Below the pieces are notes generated by a model. It saw only the letters and a list, made by a program, of their open reading frames with translations. It ran no database searches and was not told where the DNA came from. A stretch of 64,000 nt of DNA from Oscillospiraceae bacterium. GTDB taxonomy: Bacteria > Bacillota > Clostridia > Oscillospirales > Oscillospiraceae. Position 1 is the first letter of the stretch, and every line of letters starts with the position of its first letter. Below are positions 41,289 to 50,557 of the stretch, one piece after another. Made by a program: the position numbers and the translations under genes. Location: positions 125,125 to 189,124 of the forward strand of contig CADBWQ010000003.1 in the NCBI GenBank assembly GCA_902798545.1. Direction: 5' to 3'.

Positions 41289-42377
41289 TTATGATAGGCT
41301 TCCTTTCCCGAAAAGGCCGGTCATGTCCGTTGACGCAAAGTCCTGCAGTGGGAGCCGGACAGGCAAACCTGTAAGCTGGCTCTTGTAGATAGCGAGGACA
41401 ATTTCCAACGCTGCGCGGCCGGCTGTTGCATTCACGTAGGGCTGGCGGTTCTCCGCGATGGCCGACAGCATATCGGCATAGAGGCTGGTATGCCCGTTTC
41501 CGTAGACATTCGAGGTGGCCTCCTTCAGTCCTCGGTTCTCTTCGTCCTCCGCTACGCTCTCGGCGAAGTCCCAGACGTCGATGTTGTTGCAGGATGTACC
41601 GCCCAGCTTCACTGTGCCGGTCTCTCCAAAGAGATAGAGGGTCTCCTCCAGATTCTTCGGATAGACGTTGACCGTTCCCTCAACAGTTGCGATTGCTCCG
41701 TTACGGAACTTCAGCACCGCCATGCCCACATCCTCGCACTCCAGATAGTCATGGAACTGCTGCCGCGTGAGGCCGTAGACCTCCTCCACCTCGTCGCCCA
41801 GCATCCAGCGCAGAAGGTCGATACCGTGTATACACTGGTTCATAAGCGCGCCACCGTCGCTGGCCCAGAGGCCGCGCCAGGGTGCCTGCTCATAATATGC
41901 CCGGTTCCGGTTCCAGCGCACGTGAATGGAGCCATGGGAGAGGCGGCCGAAGCGTCCCTGTTCCAATGCCAGACGCATCCGCTGAACCGCAATATTGAAA
42001 CGATTTTGATGACAGACGGCAACCTTGAGTCCGGTTTCCTCTGCCTTCCGGATGATGGCGTCGGCATCAGCCATGGCCATGGCCATGGGCTTCTCCACGA
42101 TAACATGGAGGCCTGCTTCCAGGCATGCCAGCGCGATCTCCGCATGGACGCCGGAATCGGTGGCAATGGCCACAATCTCCAGTTCGGGGTGCTCGGAGAT
42201 CATCTGCCGGAAATCCGTGTAACGGGCAGGCGCACCGGTGTAGCCGGTCTTCTCAAAGAGGATATCAATATGTTCCGGGACCAGGTCGCAGACAGCGATA
42301 AGGTCGAGTTCGTTGTTCACGACGGCCTTGATGTGGTTAACAGCAATACGGCCGCAGCCAATAAGTGCGTACTTCAT
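41289..42377 (-). CDS. Gfo/Idh/MocA oxidoreductase, WbpB/WlbA-like
   Basis: A 362-residue NAD(P)-dependent sugar dehydrogenase. The Rossmann start is MKYALIGCGRIAVNHIKA, the conserved active-site segment is EKPMAM (near 95), and the substrate region has GGALMNQCIHGIDLLRWMLG (about 177-196), which is typical of WbpB/WlbA-type UDP-N-acetylglucosaminuronate 3-dehydrogenases. It would feed the WbpE-like aminotransferase downstream. The UDP-GlcNAc 6-dehydrogenase (WbpA) and the acetyltransferase (WbpD) are not in the window. Confidence 0.86.
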   Translation of the reverse strand: MKYALIGCGRIAVNHIKAVVNNELDLIAVCDLVPEHIDILFEKTGYTGAPARYTDFRQMISEHPELEIVAIATDSGVHAEIALACLEAGLHVIVEKPMAMAMADADAIIRKAEETGLKVAVCHQNRFNIAVQRMRLALEQGRFGRLSHGSIHVRWNRNRAYYEQAPWRGLWASDGGALMNQCIHGIDLLRWMLGDEVEEVYGLTRQQFHDYLECEDVGMAVLKFRNGAIATVEGTVNVYPKNLEETLYLFGETGTVKLGGTSCNNIDVWDFAESVAEDEENRGLKEATSNVYGNGHTSLYADMLSAIAENRQPYVNATAGRAALEIVLAIYKSQLTGLPVRLPLQDFASTDMTGLFGKGSLS

Positions 42378-42386
42378 AGCGCCTCC

Positions 42387-43649
42387 TCAGATGGTCTCGA
42401 TGATGTGCTCCAGAATCTTGGTCTGGACACGAAAGTCGTAGTCACCCGCCGCGGAGCGAGCCCGTTCTCCCCAAACAGCACGTTCTTCCGGGCTCATGTT
42501 GTAGATCCTTCGCAGTCCGTCGGCAAAGTCCTTCGGTGTAGGGCCTTCAGTTTCGATTCCACAGTTCTTGTTCACGAGCAGACTGTGCCCGGACTGAATG
42601 GTAGAAAAGACGATCTTGCCTGCAGCGAGGTATTCAAAGAGCTTGTTGTAGTCGTAGCCGTAGTTGTTGACGGTACTTCGCTCCCAGTGCATAAGGCAGA
42701 CATCCGCTTTGCTGAGTATCGCAGGGATATACTGCTTGTTTACAAAGGGCTTGAACTTGAACCGGTCGGAGAGACCGCGTTCGGCAGCCTTCTTTGTGAG
42801 TGCGTCGATCTCATAACCGCGACCCCAGATCAGGAGCTTCAGATTCGGGATATCCCGGAGATACTCCATGGCATCCAGCATGAGGCCCAGGTTGTTCGCC
42901 CGGCGGACTGCGCCGGTATAAACGACACAGAAGCTGTCGGGATCGTCGAGATCGGGGTCAGCATACGGGAAGTCCCGGATATTCCGGTCGAAAGCCTCAA
43001 TGTCAACGCCGTTATTGATGTTGTAGACCCGATCCAGATCAATCGGTCCGCCCTGGGCCTTGTCCCAGCGGTGCTCACGGATGTAGTCCGGTGCCCCCTC
43101 CATGGTAAAGACCATAGCATCGGCACGGCGGTACATCAGCTTTTCTCCCGCATAGAGCACCCTTGCGATGGGGCTGTTGCGTTTCATTGAGCTGTATGCC
43201 ACAAGTGTCTCCGGCCACAGATCCCGGACCTCCCCAATCACTGGGACGTGGAAATGACGGGCGATCCGCTCCCCGGCGAAGACCGTCAGTGGATGAACAG
43301 AGGAGGCGTAGACTACATCAGGCGGTCCGAATTCTTTTGCGTATTCTCGTGCTGTGGTCAGGAGGTTTAATGTAAACAGACCCATGTTCTCCACACGCGA
43401 GATTCCGTTGCCCTTATAATGGGTGGAACGGATCGGAACATAAGGGACACCAGACGGTGAGCGTTCGATATGCCACTTCAGGCGGCTTTCGAAGAAGTCC
43501 TCGTCCTTATCCTGCATGGCGTTGCATCCGAAGACCACAGGCGCGTACCCGTCCTTCTTCAGTTCTTCGGCGATCCAGTAATGCCGCCCACCACGATTAA
43601 AATATTGGTTCATGACATAATGGTTCATGATCCATACGTTTTTTTTCAT
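42387..43649 (-). CDS. Glycosyltransferase family 4
   Basis: A 420-residue GT-B fold transferase. It begins with an N-terminal acceptor domain (NHYVMNQYFNRGGRHYWIAE, with the gly-rich loop near 20) and has the GT4 donor region VVYTGAVRRANNLGLMLDAM, followed by LLIWGRGYEIDAL and the EYLAAGKIVFST C-terminal motif. Overall it resembles WbuB-type transferases that add the second sugar to a lipid-linked repeat unit. It overlaps the ATP-grasp gene by four bases (ATGA). Confidence 0.88.
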   Translation of the reverse strand: MKKNVWIMNHYVMNQYFNRGGRHYWIAEELKKDGYAPVVFGCNAMQDKDEDFFESRLKWHIERSPSGVPYVPIRSTHYKGNGISRVENMGLFTLNLLTTAREYAKEFGPPDVVYASSVHPLTVFAGERIARHFHVPVIGEVRDLWPETLVAYSSMKRNSPIARVLYAGEKLMYRRADAMVFTMEGAPDYIREHRWDKAQGGPIDLDRVYNINNGVDIEAFDRNIRDFPYADPDLDDPDSFCVVYTGAVRRANNLGLMLDAMEYLRDIPNLKLLIWGRGYEIDALTKKAAERGLSDRFKFKPFVNKQYIPAILSKADVCLMHWERSTVNNYGYDYNKLFEYLAAGKIVFSTIQSGHSLLVNKNCGIETEGPTPKDFADGLRRIYNMSPEERAVWGERARSAAGDYDFRVQTKILEHIIETI

Positions 43650-44641
43650 ATTTCGTTCTCTTTCCGGATCATCACTTCATTGTATTTCATCATAATGATC
43701 CCAGTTTCGTAATCCCCGATCTTCCGCTCATTTGCCATGCCCTGGAGATTGCGCCGAATGAGGCTCATGTGGTCACAGCCACTCTCGTAGGCATGTGGAT
43801 AGCCGCCGCCGAAGCGGGGATTGACCTCGGAGATGTAGTACTCTCCGCCTACAAGGAAGATATCGATGTCGATCTGCCCGCGCCAGCCGGACTCGCGAAT
43901 AAAGCGATCGAGGAGTCCAAAAAGAGCCGGATCCTTGTAACTTGCCGCCTTGTCAGTCTCACCGGCACGCATGAGGAGTTTCTTTTTCGTAAAGATGGAT
44001 ACCAGCTCGCCGGAGATGAGGTCAATATAGCAGTCCGCACCAAATTCCTGACCGTTCAGAAACTCCTGTATCATCAGACCAGGGCTGTGGGCAAAGAGCA
44101 GCTCTACCGTCTCCAGATCCGAGACCTTGGAGATGGCAATGGAAGCGCTTCCTCGGACCGGTTTCACGAAAACCGGGAAACAGACTTCTCCCCTGTCCAA
44201 GGCATCGCGGAATTCCAGGATATCGGTCCAGCTGCGGGCGCAGCGGTAGCCGTGTGCCACAAGCCAGCGGTACATCTCCATCTTGTCCAGTGCGCGTTCA
44301 CAGAGTTCATAGGCGGATCCGATAACCCTGACCCCAATAGCACTGAACTCTGCTTCGTGCAGCGCGAGGAGTGAGAGTTCCGGATCGATGAGTGAGAGCA
44401 CGCCCGTGATCTTCTCCCGGCGGCAGATATCCAGAATGATAGCCAGATAGTTCGATGCATCGATCCGTGGCACCACATAGTGCGCGTCTGCCTCATACAA
44501 TGCCGGAGCAATCGCCTGGGCATCAGTTGCCACGACCCGCCCGCCGAACGGGTGGAAAGAGGCACAGAAATACTGGACCACCTTGTTTCGTGTTCCGGCG
44601 GATAGGATCAGGATATTCACTGGTTTTTCCATTTCGGTCAT
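43646..44641 (-). CDS. CarB-like ATP-grasp ligase in a polysaccharide locus
   Basis: A 331-residue ATP-grasp protein of the carbamoyl-phosphate-synthase-like group. It starts PVNILILSAGTRNKVVQYFC, has the nucleotide lysine in FVKPVRGSASIAISKV (about 174), the hinge IQEFLNGQEFGADCYID and the metal-binding EVNPRFGGGYPHAYESG (about 273-289). Such enzymes form amide or peptide bonds via acyl phosphates. Within this locus the likely job is to couple an amino or hydroxy acid to a sugar or lipid intermediate, but that is inferred. It is translationally coupled to the GT4 gene downstream. Confidence 0.82.
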   Translation of the reverse strand: MTEMEKPVNILILSAGTRNKVVQYFCASFHPFGGRVVATDAQAIAPALYEADAHYVVPRIDASNYLAIILDICRREKITGVLSLIDPELSLLALHEAEFSAIGVRVIGSAYELCERALDKMEMYRWLVAHGYRCARSWTDILEFRDALDRGEVCFPVFVKPVRGSASIAISKVSDLETVELLFAHSPGLMIQEFLNGQEFGADCYIDLISGELVSIFTKKKLLMRAGETDKAASYKDPALFGLLDRFIRESGWRGQIDIDIFLVGGEYYISEVNPRFGGGYPHAYESGCDHMSLIRRNLQGMANERKIGDYETGIIMMKYNEVMIRKENEI

Positions 44642-44642
44642 G

Positions 44643-45650
44643 TCAGTATGCTTTGCTCCTGTCTACAAGGTTGTGAAGCGGCTCACCCCGGATCAATGCC
44701 GCGATGTTTTCAATTGCTCCGTCCAGGTGCGGGAAACAGCCCTCCACAAATCCAGCCCGGTGGGGCGACATCACGACATTTTCCAACTCCGCAAAGGCAT
44801 TACGGGCAGAAGGCCAGCTCTCGGATTCACCACGCTTCGGTGCATTCCACCACACGTCTGCAGCAAAGCCTGCAATGCTTCCATCGGCAAGCGCCTCGTA
44901 AAGGGCATCCTCATCAATCACCGCTGCGCGCGATACATTCACCAACAGCGCCCCGGGTTTCATCGCCAGGAGAAAACTGCGGTTTATCCTTCCCCTCGTG
45001 TCACTTGTCAGTGGGAGTGTGCACACCACGATGTCTGCATTCTTCACAGCCTCTGTCATTTCTGCCTGCGGGTAGACTTTCCCGATAGTCTCGTCCGGTC
45101 TGCGCCGGTCGCTGGTTCCCTGCACCTCAGCGCCGAAGGCCTTGAACAGGGCGGCGATCCGTCCGCCGATGTTCCCGAGGCCAAGTATACATACCGTACT
45201 GCCGCGAATCATCCCGGACTTCAAAGAGAGAGGCTGCTGGTCACGGTTCCAGTTCCCACGCCGCATCTTGCGATCATGGTAGGAGATTTTTTTGATCAGG
45301 TCCAGTGTCAGGGCCACGGCGAGTTCTGCCACCGCGTCGGCATTAGAGTGGGTGTTGCAAATGGGCACGAGACTGTTCTTCGTCGCATCGAAATTGAAGG
45401 TGTCCATTCCTGTCCAGGGGACTTGGATCAGCCGGAGTCCGGGGGCCGCAGCCAGGAGTTTTTCACTCACAAAGGGGCCCAGCAGCACGTCTGCGTTCGT
45501 TGCCAACCTGCAGAGGGTATCCTCGTCAAAGGCTGGCGGGATGATCAGTTCATACCGTCCGGCAACCGTGCGGTCCAGTCCGTCTCGGATATATTGCAGG
45601 TCTGCCGGCAGCATGCTTCGGGTCAGAAGGATTCGGCAGTTAGTCATCAT
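44643..45650 (-). CDS. D-isomer-specific 2-hydroxyacid dehydrogenase (SerA-like)
   Basis: A 335-residue NAD-dependent enzyme. It has the Rossmann motif VCILGLGNIGGRIAALFKAFG (GxGxxG), the IVVCTLPLTSDT segment, substrate Arg in NVSRAAVIDEDALYEAL and the catalytic His in MSPHRAG (near 300). It lacks the ACT/ASB regulatory domain of true 3-phosphoglycerate dehydrogenase. It could make or use a D-hydroxy acid or keto acid for the adjacent aminotransferase. Its stop lies within three bases of the ATP-grasp start, indicating an operon. Confidence 0.87.
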   Translation of the reverse strand: MMTNCRILLTRSMLPADLQYIRDGLDRTVAGRYELIIPPAFDEDTLCRLATNADVLLGPFVSEKLLAAAPGLRLIQVPWTGMDTFNFDATKNSLVPICNTHSNADAVAELAVALTLDLIKKISYHDRKMRRGNWNRDQQPLSLKSGMIRGSTVCILGLGNIGGRIAALFKAFGAEVQGTSDRRRPDETIGKVYPQAEMTEAVKNADIVVCTLPLTSDTRGRINRSFLLAMKPGALLVNVSRAAVIDEDALYEALADGSIAGFAADVWWNAPKRGESESWPSARNAFAELENVVMSPHRAGFVEGCFPHLDGAIENIAALIRGEPLHNLVDRSKAY

Positions 45651-45662
45651 CGTTTTCTCCGC

Positions 45663-46820
45663 TCATGTTCTCGGGTCATAGGCTTTCAGGAGGCCTGCGG
45701 CGCGTTCCAGCGTGGCCATGGGCACAGCAAACGAAAAGCGCACATAGCTGTCCCACTCCGGTCCGAAAGCGATCCCCGGCGTCGAAGCGATTCCCGTTGT
45801 CTGCAGGAGATCGGCGCAGAAGCTGTTGGAATCCTTCCCAGAGGCTGAGATGTCGGCGAAGCAGAAGAAGCCGGCCTCGGGCTTCACAGCCTTCATATAG
45901 GGCAGGGCGTTGATCTCTGCGTGAAAATAATCAATTCGCTTTTCCAGCTCGTCCACATAGGGGGCGATATGATCCGGCTCGTGGGTATAGACTGCACAGG
46001 CACCCTTCTGGATGAAGGTGCAGGTATTGGTATTGACATGCTGCTGGAGTTTATTGATCTTTACGATGGCATTGTGTGCTCCGATTGCAAAGCCAAGACG
46101 CCATCCGGTCATTGCATGGGACTTTGAAAAGCCATTGGTGACGATCAGGCGGTCGCGGATCTCCGGATAGCTCGCGATTCCGATCTGGGTTCCACCGCTG
46201 TAGACCAGCTTTTCATAGACCTCATCGGAGATGATCCAGGCGTCGTTTTCCACTGCCAGTGAGACTAGCAGGTCAATCTCCTCTCTGGAGAAGACCTTGC
46301 CCGTCGGGTTGTTGGGGTTGTTGAATAGGATGCACTTAGTTTTCGGGTTTACCGCCGCGCGCAGCTTCTCCGGATCCAGACGGAATCCCGCATCCAGGGC
46401 AACGTTCACAATCTTCGCCTGGGGCTCGGCCAGCTTCACCATGGCAGGATAGCTCACATAATACGGGGAGAACAGCACCACTTCATCCCCCGGCTCCAGC
46501 AGAGCACAGAGGGCGAAGAAGACCGCCGGTTTGATGCCAGGGGTGACGACGATGTCCGCCGCCTTGTACTCCGCGCCGAAACGCGTATTCATGTCCTTCG
46601 CAATTAGTTCCCGGAACTCTGGAAGTCCCTGGGTCGCGGAGTAATGGGTGAAACCCTCGTTCATCGCCGCTGTCGTCGCGTCAAGGATATACTGGGGTGT
46701 CTTGAAATCCGGCTCGCCGAGGCCGAGGGAGATGATCTCCCGTCCGTGAGCCCGCATATCTGCGGCCGCCTGTGCGAATTTATAGGTCAGAGATTCGCCG
46801 ACTTCCTTGGCAAAAATCAT
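45663..46820 (-). CDS. Aminotransferase, class I/II (aspartate-type fold)
   Basis: A 385-residue fold-type I PLP enzyme with TPGIKPAVFFALCAL, NNPNNPTGKVFSREE (cofactor Asn/Pro), ISDEVYEKLVYSG and the PLP lysine in TNGFSKSHAMTGWRLG. This is the AspB/ArAT group. Preceding the dehydrogenase gene by only 12 bases, it probably interconverts a keto acid and an amino acid in the same small pathway. The substrate is unknown. It overlaps the end of the PGT gene by four bases. Confidence 0.87.
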   Translation of the reverse strand: MIFAKEVGESLTYKFAQAAADMRAHGREIISLGLGEPDFKTPQYILDATTAAMNEGFTHYSATQGLPEFRELIAKDMNTRFGAEYKAADIVVTPGIKPAVFFALCALLEPGDEVVLFSPYYVSYPAMVKLAEPQAKIVNVALDAGFRLDPEKLRAAVNPKTKCILFNNPNNPTGKVFSREEIDLLVSLAVENDAWIISDEVYEKLVYSGGTQIGIASYPEIRDRLIVTNGFSKSHAMTGWRLGFAIGAHNAIVKINKLQQHVNTNTCTFIQKGACAVYTHEPDHIAPYVDELEKRIDYFHAEINALPYMKAVKPEAGFFCFADISASGKDSNSFCADLLQTTGIASTPGIAFGPEWDSYVRFSFAVPMATLERAAGLLKAYDPRT

Positions 46821-47506
46821 GTCTCTTTCTCTCCTTTCGAAGCATCCTTCGCTTCGGCCAGTTCTTTTTTCCGCATATCGTCGAACCTGCCCCAGGGGAC
46901 AGCGCTTCCTACATAGATATCGGATCTTTTCACGGTCTTGATCACGGTCTGGAAGAGGATCTTCAGATCCAGCAGGAACGAGCAGTTCTCAACATACTCC
47001 AGGTCATAGTCAAACTTTTTCTGCCATGTCACGGCTGTCCTGCCGTTCACCTGAGCGAGGCCTGTGAGTCCGGGACGCACGTCGTGCCGGTGGTGTTCCC
47101 GCTCGGTATAATACGGTAGATACTCCATCAGCAGGGGCCTCGGTCCCACAACGGACATGTCACCCTTGAAGATATTCCAGGCCTCCGGGAGCTCATCCAG
47201 GCTGGTGGAGCGTAGCACGCGGCCAAACTTCGTGAGGCGTGCATCATCCGGCAGATCTTTGCCGTCGCGATCTTTCAGGTTCTTCATAGAGCGAAACTTA
47301 TACAGGCGGAAGGGCTTTTCTTTCCCGCTCTTCGGGTCGTTACGCCCTGGCCGCTCCTGTGAGAAGATTACCGGTCTGCCAAGAAACACCCGCACGAGCA
47401 GCGCCAGGATCGCATACAGCCAGGAAAACAGCAGCATCGCGATACCCGACAGCAGTACATCCAGGATTCTCTTGATCACACGCTCATAAAAAGTTCTTCG
47501 AACCAT
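46817..47506 (-). CDS. PglC-like initiating phosphoglycosyl transferase (monotopic sugar transferase)
   Basis: A 229-residue enzyme with one membrane-embedded helix (about 10-32) and a bacterial sugar transferase domain. It carries the RLYKFRSM segment, the catalytic Asp-Glu pair in TSLDELPEAWN, SVVGPRPLLMEY, the DVRPGLTGLAQVNGR stretch and a C-terminal LDLKILFQT. It begins each repeat unit by moving a sugar 1-phosphate from UDP-sugar to undecaprenyl phosphate. The ATG at 47506 (AGAGAGGG upstream) was preferred over 47530. It follows the polymerase gene and leads the sugar-modification genes. Confidence 0.88.
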   Translation of the reverse strand: MVRRTFYERVIKRILDVLLSGIAMLLFSWLYAILALLVRVFLGRPVIFSQERPGRNDPKSGKEKPFRLYKFRSMKNLKDRDGKDLPDDARLTKFGRVLRSTSLDELPEAWNIFKGDMSVVGPRPLLMEYLPYYTEREHHRHDVRPGLTGLAQVNGRTAVTWQKKFDYDLEYVENCSFLLDLKILFQTVIKTVKRSDIYVGSAVPWGRFDDMRKKELAEAKDASKGEKET

Positions 47507-47563
47507 TACCGGCCCTCTCTTCCGTCTCATTCAAGTGTTGAAAGGTATAATCGTGTTATTATA

Positions 47564-48889
47564 TCATCTGGCATTCAGTTCCGCAAGCACATCCTGCGGT
47601 GTTTCCGGGTTCTCTTTTTCAGGCGTGTGTTCCGCATTTGTCCAGACAGGGTCGCAAAGCATCACAGAGATATGTGTCATAAGCGCAGGGATGTACCAGA
47701 GATAATAGGGCATATTGTCGCTGAGTTCCATGAACAGAATGATAAACAGCATCAGTTTGCAAATGCCGCAGAGGCTCCGATCCTTGCAACGGCGGAATCG
47801 TTTTGCCGCGTACGCCAGCATCCCTATCGCCAGGAACACCGTCAGCAGTCCCCCCTCGTACCAGGTCTGCAGCAGTTCATTGTGTGCGTGGTACATGGAC
47901 CACACACCGTACTCATCCGCCATCAGAATGAATCCGGGATGCAGCTGTGCGCCGACGCCCAGCCACGGCCGCTGCATCACGATCGGCACACCCAGATTCC
48001 AGAGCGGGAGACGGCCGGACATATTGCTCTTCTTATGCAGAACCTCTTCAATAAAGAGAACGACCGGATCCAGCTTCACCGTGTAATCCTGGAAGAACAT
48101 CAGGCAGCAGAACAGTACCAGGATAATCGCGGTAAACACGAGGAAATCCCACTTCTGGACCCATCTACGGACAAAGGGGAGTATACAATATAAGGCCAAG
48201 ATCGCTGTTCCGAGTACCGCCGTGATGCACCAGACAAGCCGCACATTCACAATCAGCGCCACAAAGTACAGTACCATCTTCCACTTCTGTCTGTTCAGCT
48301 TCCAGTCCATCAGGATAAAGAAAGCCCCCAACATCAGGGACCAGCCTGCCTTGTTTTTAAACCCGAGGAAGAATTCCTCTCTCCAGTCCTTCGCCTCACC
48401 GAGATAAAGCTGCGGAAAAAAGTAAAACAGAATGTTCAGCAGCGCCAGGATCAGGTATGCCGTTGCGATGACGGAGATATAATACTCTCTCCCTCCATCC
48501 AGTGAAAAAAACAGGAACGCCATAAGCAACGGGATCATAGAATAGAAGAAGGTATCCGTCCATCGGTCAAGGCTGCCGGTTTCGGGGTTTGCCAATGTTG
48601 CGATGAGAAAACCGAGATACAGCGCAACATATGGCAGGATCGCGCCGATGTCCAACCGGATCTTTGCCCGTCGGAGCTCCAGCAGCCGCAGTGCCGCTAT
48701 CAGCCAGGTCATGGCCAGCAGGCCATAGTTCAGCAGGATCACGACCGTCTGCATCCGATAGGTGCAGTAGAGCGCATAAGTATTGCTCAGCGTAGGCTCC
48801 GTAACAATATAAGCAACCGCGAAAGCCAGTCCGAAGAGCAGCTTCAGCAGTGTTGAATTCTGTATTGTATTCCAGATTTTATCCAGCAT
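47564..48889 (-). CDS. Wzy-like O-antigen ligase/polymerase membrane protein
   Basis: A 441-residue protein with about ten to twelve membrane helices and a large external loop containing NMSGRLPLWNLGVPIV and SMYHAHNELLQTW, the motifs of the Wzy_C/O-antigen ligase family. It would polymerise lipid-linked repeat units outside the membrane. The ATG at 48889 with GGGGAG five bases upstream was preferred over an earlier codon. It is the first gene of the leftward sugar block and is divergent from the DUF6056-type gene. Confidence 0.83.
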   Translation of the reverse strand: MLDKIWNTIQNSTLLKLLFGLAFAVAYIVTEPTLSNTYALYCTYRMQTVVILLNYGLLAMTWLIAALRLLELRRAKIRLDIGAILPYVALYLGFLIATLANPETGSLDRWTDTFFYSMIPLLMAFLFFSLDGGREYYISVIATAYLILALLNILFYFFPQLYLGEAKDWREEFFLGFKNKAGWSLMLGAFFILMDWKLNRQKWKMVLYFVALIVNVRLVWCITAVLGTAILALYCILPFVRRWVQKWDFLVFTAIILVLFCCLMFFQDYTVKLDPVVLFIEEVLHKKSNMSGRLPLWNLGVPIVMQRPWLGVGAQLHPGFILMADEYGVWSMYHAHNELLQTWYEGGLLTVFLAIGMLAYAAKRFRRCKDRSLCGICKLMLFIILFMELSDNMPYYLWYIPALMTHISVMLCDPVWTNAEHTPEKENPETPQDVLAELNAR

Positions 48890-48976
48890 ATTGTCTCCCC
48901 CGGAAGAATCTTTGGCATATATTATCACGTTCAGGATTAAAATGCCATAGCTTTCTTGTTCCCGGGTCCATTCTGT

Positions 48977-49005
48977 TTGACAAACGATATAGATTCCCTT
49001 ATAAT
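48977..49005 (+). promoter_or_regulatory. Consensus sigma-A promoter for the DUF6056-type gene
   Basis: TTGACA (48977-48982), a 17-base spacer and TATAAT (49000-49005): a perfect consensus. The transcript start near 49012 excludes the upstream TTG at 48956 as a start codon. Confidence 0.85.
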
Positions 49006-49051
49006 CGGGACATCTATAAAGACACTTTTAAACGGGAAGGAAGTACCTCCT

Positions 49052-50389
49052 TTGAGTCACACAAAAACCAACGGAGCATCCGTCACCTGTGACAAACGCC
49101 CCTTTTATACAATCTGCGTTATCGTCTTTCTTGTGGTCCTGATTCTGAGTTTTCTGACTCCCATGGTGTCTGACGATTTTGCCTATTGCTTCAGCTGGAA
49201 GGACTGGACCCGGATCCGGCAGATCGGACAGATTATTCCATCCATGGCGGAGCACCGCTCCGTTACCAATGGCCGGGTGGTCGTCCATTATCTTGTGCAG
49301 CTCCTTCTGATGCTGCCCCGGACGGTTTATGGTGTTCTGAACGCACTGGTCGCCGTGCTTCTCTGTACGCTGACGCGGAGGCTCCTGTCCCTTGGTACGT
49401 GGAAACAGGAAGCCTGTGTCCTGCTCTTCGGGATCTGCAGCTTCTGCTGCTTTCTCCCCGCGCTGGGCGAGAACATACTGTGGCTGGACGGTTCCTTGAA
49501 CTACTTCTGGGGTCTCGCCTGTTCGCTGCTGTTTCTGTATCCGTTTCTTGCAGAATATCTGGAACTCCCGTACTCTGAAAATAAGTCTGTTGCCGTTCTG
49601 CGGGTCCTGCTGGCTTTCATTTTCGGAACCTGGTCGGAAAACGGTTCTCTGGTCTTTCTTTCTCTTTCTGGATGCCTCTGGCTTCTGCTATGGTTTCGGA
49701 CAAAGCGCCTGCCCGTGATGCCCTTGCTTTGGATCCTCGCCGCCATCGCAGGCTATGTTTTTCTGATGACCGCCCCTGCCACTGTTGGCCGCGCCGGCGC
49801 CCAGTCTGTGCCGGTCATTGGCTACAACTTCCGTATGATTTTCCGGACCGCCCGGAGTGAGCTTCTCTTCCCCCTCCTGATCAACGCCACTCTTTATGCA
49901 CTGGCTGTCTCTTTCGGGGTTGACCGGCGTTTGCTCACAGTCGCTGGCCTTCTGATTCTCGGTGGGCTTCTAGCGATGTTCTCCTATGTTTTCGCAGCTT
50001 ACTTCGTCCCGCGGCATCTTTGTTATCCGGTCTTTCTTCTGGTTCTGGCCTCTGTGATGTTGCTGGCCGGCCTCTGTCGTACCGGTCGACCAGTGTTTTC
50101 TGCCGTCGCTGTCGCGTGCCTTTTAGTAGTTTTCCTATTACAATTTCCGGTTGGGGTGTTGGATGTAGCCATATCCTGGCATAAGCAGCAGCTTCGGGAG
50201 CAGCAGATCCATAACGCACTGAAAGAAGGACAGACCAGCGTCACGCTGGAGAACTACTTCCCCTATACCTCTTACGGTATCCCCTTCGAGCTGAATCCGT
50301 TGGACTCAACCATCGGGCCGAATGTCAACGTTGCTGATTATTACGGTCTGGAGGCTGTTTACGGTGTCGATCCTCCTGCTGAGGGGTAG
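49052..50389 (+). CDS. DUF6056-type polytopic membrane protein
   Basis: A 445-residue membrane protein with about ten helices, matching the DUF6056-like group: LSFLTPMVSDDFAY in the first external loop, a following NGRVVVHYL and a large C-terminal external part. Acidic residues in the first loop resemble GT-C glycosyltransferases, but the activity is untested. The start is taken as TTG at 49052, eight bases after AGGAAG and downstream of the consensus promoter. A second family member lies at 59746-61293. It is the only plus-strand gene inside the polysaccharide region apart from the TupA-like one. Confidence 0.75.
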   Translation: MSHTKTNGASVTCDKRPFYTICVIVFLVVLILSFLTPMVSDDFAYCFSWKDWTRIRQIGQIIPSMAEHRSVTNGRVVVHYLVQLLLMLPRTVYGVLNALVAVLLCTLTRRLLSLGTWKQEACVLLFGICSFCCFLPALGENILWLDGSLNYFWGLACSLLFLYPFLAEYLELPYSENKSVAVLRVLLAFIFGTWSENGSLVFLSLSGCLWLLLWFRTKRLPVMPLLWILAAIAGYVFLMTAPATVGRAGAQSVPVIGYNFRMIFRTARSELLFPLLINATLYALAVSFGVDRRLLTVAGLLILGGLLAMFSYVFAAYFVPRHLCYPVFLLVLASVMLLAGLCRTGRPVFSAVAVACLLVVFLLQFPVGVLDVAISWHKQQLREQQIHNALKEGQTSVTLENYFPYTSYGIPFELNPLDSTIGPNVNVADYYGLEAVYGVDPPAEG

Positions 50390-50466
50390 CGTATCTTTTG
50401 TTTCTCACTAACAGTACTCTATTCCCACATTTAATATATTCTTTTAATGTGCGACTATTATCGTAT

Positions 50467-50522
50467 CGATTGATAAAAATGCTGAGCATCTCGAATGAGA
50501 TGCTCAGCATTTTTATCAATCG
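50467..50522. terminator. Long perfect hairpin, bidirectional terminator
   Basis: Arms 50467-50492 and 50497-50522 are perfect 26-bp complements around a GAAT loop, with A5/T5 runs inside the stem. It lies between two convergent genes. Confidence 0.85.
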
Positions 50523-50557
50523 CATTATTTCAGTCTGCTTATAGGGCTTAGCTTTAA

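Noticed and set aside
41490..43190. 566-codon plus-strand frame opposite the Gfo/Idh and GT4 genes
   Set aside because: Antisense to two genes with clear domains; no start signal and no family match.
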